Part shown: piece by piece, positions 32,567 through 39,024 of the stretch
How positions within the stretch are numbered: the first letter of the stretch is position 1
Layout: every line of letters begins with the position of its first letter
NCBI GenBank assembly: GCA_016789745.1
Contig: JAEUQF010000460.1
Coordinates: forward strand, 1 to 41,235
DNA length: 41,235 nt
Direction: 5' to 3'
From: Bryobacterales bacterium
GTDB lineage: Bacteria; Acidobacteriota; Terriglobia; Bryobacterales; Bryobacteraceae
The notes under the pieces: model-generated
The model's input: only the letters and a program-made list of their open reading frames with translations
Told to the model about the DNA's origin: nothing
Database searches by the model: none
Program-made: the position numbers and the translations under genes

Positions 32567-33754
32567 ATGCTCACCCGCCGCCGCGCCCTCGGCCTCGCGC
32601 TCCTGCCCGCCTTCATCCGCGATTCCCGCGCCTTCGCTGAAAGCGACCTCAAGATCACTCGCGTGGAGCCTATGGTGCTCCGGATCGGCAACCGCCGCGA
32701 CATCGTCTGCGCGCGCGTGGAAACCGCTGGCGGCCTGCACGGTTGGGGCGAAGGCACCACTCCCCCCAACGTCTCCCCCGTGCTCGCCCAAATTCGCACG
32801 CTCGGCAAACTCATCCAAGGCGAGCGCGCCTGGGATGTCGAAAAGCTCTGGCGCAAGATGTACATCACCGAGGAGAACAGCCTCGGCGGCACGCTGTTTG
32901 CCGCCATCAGCGCCATCGACATCGCGCTCTGGGATATCGTCGCCAAGCAACTGAGCGTTCCGCTCTACAAGTTGCTGGGCGGCAAAGTGCACGACCGGAT
33001 TCGCATCTACGCCAGCTATCGCTGGGGCAACATTTCGCGCACCCGCGACGCCTATTTCCAACGGACCAGGGAACTCATCGCCGAAGGTGCCACCGCAGGC
33101 AAGTGGGATCCCTTCGGCGCCTATCCCGGCCCGGACCGCCAACTTTCCACCGCGGTGCTCAACGAAGTTCGTGAGATGGTCCGCGGCGTCCGGGAAGCCG
33201 GGCCTAACTTCGATATTTGCGTCGAAGCTCACGGCAAGTTCAACATGGCCACCGCCGGCCGCATCATTAAAATGTTGGAGCCGTTCGATCCCTTCTTTCT
33301 GGAAGAGCCCATCCCGCCGGAAAGCGTCGAGGCCATGGCTGCCCTCCAGCGTTCCACCAACATCCCCATCGCCACTGGCGAGGGCCTGCAATCGCACTTC
33401 AACTACCGAGAACTACTCGCCCGCCAAGCCGCGCGGATCCTGCAACCGGACGTCGCCCGCACCGGAGGCATCACGGCCATGAAGAAGATCGCCGCCATGG
33501 CTGACGCCAACTACGTCGTCTTCGCGCCCCACAACCCCAACGGCCCCATCTGCACTGCTGCTTCGATCCATGTGGCCGCGTCCAGCCCCAACTTCCTCAT
33601 CATGGAGGAAGGCAACACGCAGACGGGTCAGTACAACCAGATCTTCAAGGGCGGCTGGAAGGCATCGCTGGCCAGTTGGGAGATCCCCGAAACGCCCGGA
33701 CACGGCGCGGACCTTTCCTCCGACTTCGTGAAGGAATACCGCGTCAACCTATAA
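32567..33754 (+). CDS. Enolase-superfamily dehydratase/racemase (mandelate racemase/muconate lactonizing type) with Tat signal
   Basis: 395 aa. A twin-arginine-like leader (TRRRALGLALLPAFI) marks it as exported. The N-terminal capping domain (about 28-140, GWGEGTTPP) is followed by the barrel. Metal ligands can be followed as VEAHGKF (Glu in place of the common Asp), FFLEEPIPPE and IATGEGL. The general acid/base region has APHNPNGPI, as in galactonate-dehydratase-like members. Substrate cannot be predicted beyond 'an acid sugar or similar alpha-hydroxy acid'. The start lies directly behind the MITE repeat, and AGGG just before the ATG would come from the repeat's end. The neighbouring DUF1080 and Gfo/Idh genes are about 3 kb away. 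Confidence 0.85.
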   Translation: MLTRRRALGLALLPAFIRDSRAFAESDLKITRVEPMVLRIGNRRDIVCARVETAGGLHGWGEGTTPPNVSPVLAQIRTLGKLIQGERAWDVEKLWRKMYITEENSLGGTLFAAISAIDIALWDIVAKQLSVPLYKLLGGKVHDRIRIYASYRWGNISRTRDAYFQRTRELIAEGATAGKWDPFGAYPGPDRQLSTAVLNEVREMVRGVREAGPNFDICVEAHGKFNMATAGRIIKMLEPFDPFFLEEPIPPESVEAMAALQRSTNIPIATGEGLQSHFNYRELLARQAARILQPDVARTGGITAMKKIAAMADANYVVFAPHNPNGPICTAASIHVAASSPNFLIMEEGNTQTGQYNQIFKGGWKASLASWEIPETPGHGADLSSDFVKEYRVNL

Positions 33755-33755
33755 C

Positions 33756-34235
33756 TTACGGCAGGTTCGCGTAGCGCACCGCCGCCCCTTCGGTCAGCAG
33801 GCGCCGCAGATAGTCGATCTGCCCCAGGTGATAGCTGAAATGCCCGTAAAGGTGGAACAGGAACTGCTGTGTGGACAGCGGCAGACCCGGTGGCCTCTGC
33901 CCGTCGACGAACTCCAGTTGCTCCGCAGTCATCTGGCGCAGAACGCCCGGCACCAACGCCCGCACGCCCTCCACACGCGCCGCCAACTCCGCCCGCGTCA
34001 GCCCTCGCGCTCCGAACTCCACCTCGCGCTCCCGCTGGTACGCGACACCGCCCATCTGCCGTCCGATGAACTCGCGCAGGTTGCCCTCCAGGTGCAGCAC
34101 CAGGTTCCCCGCCGAGTTCGTGATACCCGGCGCCACCTGCCACAGCAAGCTGTCCTCCGGGAAGGCCTCCACCTGTTGCAGCAGCCGTGTCAGGTCACGG
34201 TGAAAAAGGTCCGCCAGTTGTGTCTGCAATGCCAT
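33756..34235 (-). CDS. DinB-like four-helix protein
   Basis: 159 aa. Four-helix-bundle pattern of the DinB/YfiT superfamily: FHRDLTRLLQQVEAFPEDSLLW, the histidine in NLVLHLEGNLREFI, and a C-terminal helix with two further histidines, FLFHLYGHFSYHLGQIDYLRRLL. The three histidines are those which bind a metal in this family, in thiol- or DNA-damage-related transferases. The start at ATG 34235 is chosen by homology pattern; the frame extends upstream through the divergent zinc-ribbon genes without being coding. It runs tail-to-tail with the enolase-like gene, one base apart, and head-to-head with the zinc-ribbon gene. Confidence 0.82.
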   Translation of the reverse strand: MALQTQLADLFHRDLTRLLQQVEAFPEDSLLWQVAPGITNSAGNLVLHLEGNLREFIGRQMGGVAYQREREVEFGARGLTRAELAARVEGVRALVPGVLRQMTAEQLEFVDGQRPPGLPLSTQQFLFHLYGHFSYHLGQIDYLRRLLTEGAAVRYANLP

Positions 34236-34301
34236 CGCTACATCTTCGCACTGGCGTGATTGAATCCGCGCCCCATTTCCGCCAGTTAAGATAGAGGCCA
34301 C

Positions 34302-34859
34302 ATGGCGGAACTGTCGAATCTCGAAAAGAACATCCTCAAGGCGAAAGGCGCCACAGAGGAACAGATTGCATCCATCGAAGGCGTCGGCATCGGCTCCCGT
34401 GCCGATCTTGCCGTCGTCGGCGATGCCGAAACCCTGCTGCAGTTGGTGCCCGCCCTCGACGCAGCCCTTGCCGGTGCCATCATGACCTGGGCTACGGGAC
34501 GCGCCGCAGTGGCCGTCGCCGCCGCCGCACCCACGCCCATGCTCGTTGACGGTGCCGACGTGGTCTACTGCGTCCATTGCAAGGCCAAGCAGCCCAAAGA
34601 TTACAAAAGCGGCGACCTTTGCATCTCCTGCGGCAAGCAGGCGGAGCCCGTGCGCAGTTGCTTCTGGTGCGGCTCCTCCGGACCCGGTGCCTTTTGCCGC
34701 GAGTGCGGAGCCGAACTCGTGCCGCCCGCCGAACTCGACCTCGCTGTGCTGCTCCGCCACGAAGGACTGCCGAAGGACGAAGTGCCGCGCCGTCTCCGCA
34801 CCATGCCGCCCGACGAAAAAGACATGCTCTGGAGCCGCGTCCGCAAGTTCCGCCAATAG
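34302..34859 (+). CDS. Double-zinc-ribbon protein, first gene of a two-gene module
   Basis: 185 aa. The first 65 residues contain a possible helix-hairpin-helix-like stretch (EGVGIGSRADLAVVGDAETL), followed by an Ala-rich linker. Residues 90-135 hold eight cysteines in four CxxC pairs (90/93, 107/110, 120/123, 132/135), a double zinc ribbon. A helical tail follows (LAVLLRHEGLPKDEVPRRLRTM). The zinc-ribbon-plus-tail unit is clearly homologous to the N-terminus of the next protein, with almost the same cysteine spacing. No catalytic domain, signal or membrane segment. AGAGG lies before the ATG. Function unknown; a scaffold or nucleic-acid-binding role is one possibility. Confidence 0.75.
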   Translation: MAELSNLEKNILKAKGATEEQIASIEGVGIGSRADLAVVGDAETLLQLVPALDAALAGAIMTWATGRAAVAVAAAAPTPMLVDGADVVYCVHCKAKQPKDYKSGDLCISCGKQAEPVRSCFWCGSSGPGAFCRECGAELVPPAELDLAVLLRHEGLPKDEVPRRLRTMPPDEKDMLWSRVRKFRQ

Positions 34860-34862
34860 CCC

Positions 34863-36785
34863 ATGCGCCTTTTCTGCGAATCCTGCCAGCAGTCGCAACC
34901 CCCGCAGGCGCGGCGCGGCGACCACTGCGTCCTCTGCGGCCTCATCGCGCGGCGCGAACAGCGCTGCTATTGGTGCTTGAACCACACTCCGGAAGGCAAG
35001 TTTTGCCGCAAGTGCGGGGCCGCCACCATCGCCGACCACCTGTTCGGCGCGGCCCGCATGCTCAAGGACGCAGGCGTCGATCGCTTCACCATCGCCCGCC
35101 AACTGGGCGAGATGGATCCGGAGCAGGTGGACACCTTCTCCAGCATCTACGCGCAGCATGCCGCGGTGATGTACTGTCATGTCGATCAGGTGGCCGCTGC
35201 GCAGCCCTACCTGGTCCTGCGGCACTGGGCGCGCGAACTCGAAGAGGAGTTGCTGGCGCAGTTGCCCTGGCCAGACAAGCGTCTCGAAGAGTTACGCCTG
35301 CCGGCCATCCCCTTCGACGGCTTGGACCATCTCCGCTGGATTCGGGAACACGCCGCCTTCCACCAGACGCGCCTGCTCGCGACGCTCGCCCTGGCCGTGG
35401 CCACCGGCGATCCCAAACTGGTGAAGACGGCCTACCGCGAGATCTACACGTCCGGCGACGATCGACTCCGTCAGGAAGCCGCCCTCGCCCTCACCCACTG
35501 GCGCACCTATCACGGCACTGACAACCTCTGGGACCACCTCGATATCCGTTATCGCGACGTTTGGGAAGACGTCAAACGCGCCCCAACTTCCAAAGCCCAA
35601 CGTGCGCGCCTGATGATGGTGGGCCTGGAACCTATTGCCCCCGAGGTTCTCGAAGACCGCGATCCGGACCTAGCCTTCATGGCTGCCATCGGAACTAAGA
35701 TGCCGGAGCGTCTGGCCAACGCCGCCGCCTCTTCGGACGGCACCAAACGCTTCGTCGCCGCCAAACTGCTCCTGGAATGGGGAGCCGGGGACCGTGCCTC
35801 CCAAGCCCTGCTGCAGGCTTCCCCCGACCACCAATACAAGCTTCTGCGCGAACTCGCCCGTGAACGGAAGCCGGCCCATGGCCTGAAGCGCGCTCTGTTC
35901 GAAATTCTCGAAACCACCACACACGACGAACTCCGCCGCTTGGCCGGTGAGGCGCTGGCCCGCGATTGCCAGCCGCGTGATGCCGCCGAGATCTATCGCC
36001 TGACCGGGGGCAACCGCACCGTCGTGCAGAACCTGCTCCAACAGGGCAACCTGCCGCCCGAAACCCTGCGCGACCTCTGCCAGGCCCAAGTCGATGCAGG
36101 CGCGTTCTCCGCCGATCAGTGGGGCATGAAAGAAATCGCCATCGACGGCCGCATGCCGCCGGACTTCGTTCCCAAAGCCTTCGTCAACGCTGCCGCGCCT
36201 ATGCGGCTCCAACTGCTGCGCTTCGCCGAACAGCAGATGGTGGCCTGCAACCCCCGCGGCCTGCGCACGTTCGTTGTCGGCGTCGCGTTCGGCGGGTTCG
36301 GCCCCGAGCCGATGCAGGATGCCTGGGCCGTGTTGCAGCGCTCGCATCCGCAAACCGGCCCGCAGATCGAGAAAGCCGTCAACTTCACCACGGCCTTCGC
36401 CCAGGAACACTTTGGCTCCTTCGAGAACATGCTCCGCGCCGTCACGCGCCTGCTCAACATGCCAGACGAGGTCCTGTCTCATTACGCCATGCGCGATCAC
36501 GCCGCCAACCTGCTGCGTTACGCCGAAGACGGCATCTCCCAACACATTGCCGCCCACCCGAAAGAAGCCCTGCTGCTCGAAAAGGCCCTCATCCGCGTCG
36601 CCGAAAACGACCGGCTATGCCGCTCCCTGCGTGGCGATGCCGTGCTGTTCCTCGGCACCATGGCCGAAAATGAAAAGAGCCGGGAGCGCATCCATGCGGT
36701 GCTCTCCCGGCTCGACAAAACCGATCTTCACGCCAGCACGAACCTCGCGCTGGAGCGCCTCGATCGCCTTACGGCAACTCCTTAA
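34863..36785 (+). CDS. Double-zinc-ribbon/helical-repeat protein, second gene of the module
   Basis: 640 aa. Cysteine pairs at 5/8, 22/25, 35/38 and 48/51 form a double zinc ribbon; a helix-turn-helix-like tail resembling that of the first protein follows (ARMLKDAGVDRFTIARQLGEMD). The remaining 550 residues are all-helical with HEAT/TPR-like repeats of variable spacing (KTAYREIYTSGDDRLRQEAALAL, FVAAKLLLEWGAGDRASQALL, EILETTTHDELRRLAGEAL). No ATPase, nuclease or kinase motif was seen. The start is three bases behind the first gene's stop. Its end overlaps the convergent DUF1080 gene by 17 bases. Function unknown. Confidence 0.75.
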   Translation: MRLFCESCQQSQPPQARRGDHCVLCGLIARREQRCYWCLNHTPEGKFCRKCGAATIADHLFGAARMLKDAGVDRFTIARQLGEMDPEQVDTFSSIYAQHAAVMYCHVDQVAAAQPYLVLRHWARELEEELLAQLPWPDKRLEELRLPAIPFDGLDHLRWIREHAAFHQTRLLATLALAVATGDPKLVKTAYREIYTSGDDRLRQEAALALTHWRTYHGTDNLWDHLDIRYRDVWEDVKRAPTSKAQRARLMMVGLEPIAPEVLEDRDPDLAFMAAIGTKMPERLANAAASSDGTKRFVAAKLLLEWGAGDRASQALLQASPDHQYKLLRELARERKPAHGLKRALFEILETTTHDELRRLAGEALARDCQPRDAAEIYRLTGGNRTVVQNLLQQGNLPPETLRDLCQAQVDAGAFSADQWGMKEIAIDGRMPPDFVPKAFVNAAAPMRLQLLRFAEQQMVACNPRGLRTFVVGVAFGGFGPEPMQDAWAVLQRSHPQTGPQIEKAVNFTTAFAQEHFGSFENMLRAVTRLLNMPDEVLSHYAMRDHAANLLRYAEDGISQHIAAHPKEALLLEKALIRVAENDRLCRSLRGDAVLFLGTMAENEKSRERIHAVLSRLDKTDLHASTNLALERLDRLTATP

Positions 36786-37401
36786 TCCGGATGTTCCGGA
36801 ACTCCACCAGCGTGCCGTGGCCGAGGAAGCCCACGTGCCCCTTCTGGTTCTTCAACCCGTAGTGCCGCTTCAGTACCGCGGCCTCCTGCACGCTGTCCAG
36901 GTTCGCGTCGATGATGTACACCCCGTTCAGCTTCACCTTGATGCGGCTGCCGTCCGCCGTCACCTCTTCTTCGTTCCACTCTCCGGCCGGCTTCTGAAAG
37001 CCCGTGCGCGCCGGTATCACGTCATAGATCGAGCCGGTGTGCTGTTCGCTCTTGATCTTGCCCTTGTACTTCTCGTGGCCGTCATCCAGCAACTGCAACT
37101 CCATGCCGGAGTACGCCGCATCGCCCGACAACGGCGCCCGCACACCAACGCCATTGTTCCCGCCCGGCGACAGCTTGTACTCAAACCGCAGCACGAAGTT
37201 CTTGTACTCTTTTTCGCTGAACAGATTGCCGCCGCCATCGGCCGGGCAAACCAGAATGCCGTCCTGCGGCACGTAGCCCGGCCCCTTCTGGCCGACAATC
37301 TTCCAACCCTTCAAACTCTTGCCGTCGAACAGAGACGTAAATCCATCCTCGGCCGCAAACGCAGCCGCGGCACAAAACAACAGAACACTAAGTCCGCGCA
37401 T
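36769..37401 (-). CDS. Secreted DUF1080 protein (3-keto-disaccharide hydrolase family)
   Basis: 210 aa. Signal peptide (LSVLLFCAAAAFA), then one DUF1080 domain of the concanavalin-like beta-sandwich type: FTSLFDGKSLKGWKI, FVLRFEYKLSPGGNNGVGVRAP, SGMELQLLDD, GEWNEEEVTADGSRIKVKLNG, IKVKLNGVYIIDANL, GHVGFLGHG, VEFRNIRIKEL. Proteins of this family occur next to Gfo/Idh/MocA oxidoreductases in acidobacteria and planctomycetes, and some hydrolyse 3-keto-glycosides. ATG 37401 is preferred to 37407 because GAGG then has proper spacing. It starts 19 bases behind the oxidoreductase stop, so the two form an operon. Confidence 0.88.
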   Translation of the reverse strand: MRGLSVLLFCAAAAFAAEDGFTSLFDGKSLKGWKIVGQKGPGYVPQDGILVCPADGGGNLFSEKEYKNFVLRFEYKLSPGGNNGVGVRAPLSGDAAYSGMELQLLDDGHEKYKGKIKSEQHTGSIYDVIPARTGFQKPAGEWNEEEVTADGSRIKVKLNGVYIIDANLDSVQEAAVLKRHYGLKNQKGHVGFLGHGTLVEFRNIRIKELP

Positions 37402-37420
37402 CGTCATTCCTCTCCCGCGC

Positions 37421-38563
37421 TTAGCAGTCCACCCAGCCGCGCTTGGCGTTGCTTTCGATCACTTTGCCCAGCAGGTGCATGCCCCACAGGCCTTCGGCGA
37501 ACGTCGGATAATCCACCGGAGCCGACGGATCCGCCACCTTCGCGTAAAAGCGCTTGAACACCTGCTTGTGCGCATCGTCATAGCCTTCGCTATGCCCGCC
37601 CGGCAGATCCGCGAAGCCCGCTGCCGGCCCCTTCAGCAACGACGGATCCTTCACGATGATCTGGTTCGGCGAATTGCGATTGCCGATCCACAACTCATCG
37701 GGCCGCTCCTGGTTCCAGCGCACCCCGCTCTTGGTTCCGTACACTTCGATCTCGAAACGGTTCTTGTTCCCCGCCGACATCTGGCTCACCGTGTAGCAGC
37801 CGCGTGCGCGGTCACCCAACCGCAGCAACACCGACGCGAAGTCCTCCGTGTCGATGGCGATCCTGTCGTAATCGTCCGGGTTCAGCGTCTTTCCCGTGAA
37901 GGTCTCCACCGAAAACTTCGGCTTCTTGCGCTCTTTGTGGAACGTTGCCAGTTCCGCGCACAATGCCGTGATCTTCAATCCCGTCACGTGTTGGATCATG
38001 TCCATCCAGTGCGACCCGATATCGCCCACCGCGCGCAACGCGCCGTTCGACGCCCGCTCCACGCGCCAGTTGTAATCGGTATCGTACAGCAACCAGTCCT
38101 GCGAGTAGGTCCCCTGCACGATCAGCACATCGCCCAGGTCGCCGGCGGCAATCATTTGCCGGATGTGTTGCACCACCGGGTAGTAGCGCAGGTTGTGCTG
38201 CACGCAGTTGGGAATGTTGTGCGCCTCGGCGTACTCCACCATCTGACGCGCTTCATTGGCATCCAGCGTGAGCGGCTTCTCGCAGATCACCGCCTTGCCT
38301 GCCTGCATCGCCGCCATCGAGATCGGGAAGTGCAGCGCATTGGGCGTCAGTACATGCACGGCGTCAATGGTCTTATCGTCCAGAATGGTCCGGTAGTCTC
38401 CGGTCGAGTGCTCCACCCCGATCGAATTGGCGAAGGCTCGTGCGTCCTCCGCGTTGGCTCCGGCAATCGCTGCTAGTTCTACGTTCCCGACGCGGCGAAC
38501 GTTCTCCGAATGCACCTTGCCCATGAAGCCGGTGCCGATAATCGCGGTCCTGATTTTACGCAT
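37421..38563 (-). CDS. Gfo/Idh/MocA family NAD(P)-dependent oxidoreductase
   Basis: 380 aa. The N-terminal Rossmann fold has AIIGTGFMGKVHSENVRRV (about 7-25) and the family signature CEKPLTLDANEA (about 93-104). The catalytic-domain stretch VGDIGSHWMDMIQHVTG carries the conserved Asp and His of the family. The C-terminal domain is the usual beta-sheet. No export signal, so it acts in the cytoplasm. Pairing with the secreted DUF1080 gene downstream suggests a 3-keto-sugar route, where this enzyme oxidises or reduces the sugar at C3. ATG 38563 is taken; a TTG two codons upstream is possible. Confidence 0.9.
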   Translation of the reverse strand: MRKIRTAIIGTGFMGKVHSENVRRVGNVELAAIAGANAEDARAFANSIGVEHSTGDYRTILDDKTIDAVHVLTPNALHFPISMAAMQAGKAVICEKPLTLDANEARQMVEYAEAHNIPNCVQHNLRYYPVVQHIRQMIAAGDLGDVLIVQGTYSQDWLLYDTDYNWRVERASNGALRAVGDIGSHWMDMIQHVTGLKITALCAELATFHKERKKPKFSVETFTGKTLNPDDYDRIAIDTEDFASVLLRLGDRARGCYTVSQMSAGNKNRFEIEVYGTKSGVRWNQERPDELWIGNRNSPNQIIVKDPSLLKGPAAGFADLPGGHSEGYDDAHKQVFKRFYAKVADPSAPVDYPTFAEGLWGMHLLGKVIESNAKRGWVDC

Positions 38564-38701
38564 GATCAATCACACACTCTACACCAATCACTGTTAGACT
38601 GAGAAGCGGCTTTCGCTGGCCGAAATGGTCTCTGTATGCGTTTGCGTCTCCAACTGGGGCAAGGTCGCCCTTTTCACCGCAAACAAGGAAAGAATCGCCA
38701 C

Positions 38702-38971
38702 GTGGCCGGCGCCGTCAGTGCTCTGCTCACGCCTGCCTCCGTGGTCGCCGCCACCCTTGCCGTCTGGGGCATCGCCGCCGATATCGGCATCACCAGCCAG
38801 TTCGCCATCACCAAGGGTTTCTTTTCGCACTGGCAGGTATGGGCCGGCGTTGCCGCCGTGATTCAGGCATTCTCCTGGCTTCTGGATGATTATGTACGCC
38901 GCCATGAGGCTCCTTCGCGCCGCCCCATCGCTATGCCCGGTCCCCGAAAACCTGCGAAACCACTGGAATAA
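38702..38971 (+). CDS. Small membrane protein (89 aa), unknown function
   Basis: Two membrane helices (PASVVAATLAVWGIAADIGI and HWQVWAGVAAVIQAFSWLL), joined by a short loop ITSQFAITKGFFS, with a basic Pro-rich tail (RRHEAPSRRPIAMPGPRKPA). I have the impression of similar small proteins in other acidobacteria (GxxSHWQVW) but cannot name a family. GTG at 38702 is chosen because AAGGAAAG precedes it at proper distance; an ATG at 38636 in frame has no Shine-Dalgarno. It is divergent from the oxidoreductase gene and 53 bases before the SBBP-repeat gene. Confidence 0.6.
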   Translation: MAGAVSALLTPASVVAATLAVWGIAADIGITSQFAITKGFFSHWQVWAGVAAVIQAFSWLLDDYVRRHEAPSRRPIAMPGPRKPAKPLE

Positions 38972-39024
38972 ATCTCCCGAAAGCTCTAGAATCAAAGGCA
39001 ATACAACATATTGGGAGAACTCAC

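Noticed and set aside
34236..35225. Upstream extension of the DinB-like frame to nearly 490 codons
   Set aside because: It runs antisense through the zinc-ribbon genes; DinB proteins are about 150-170 aa and the ATG at 34235 gives that length.
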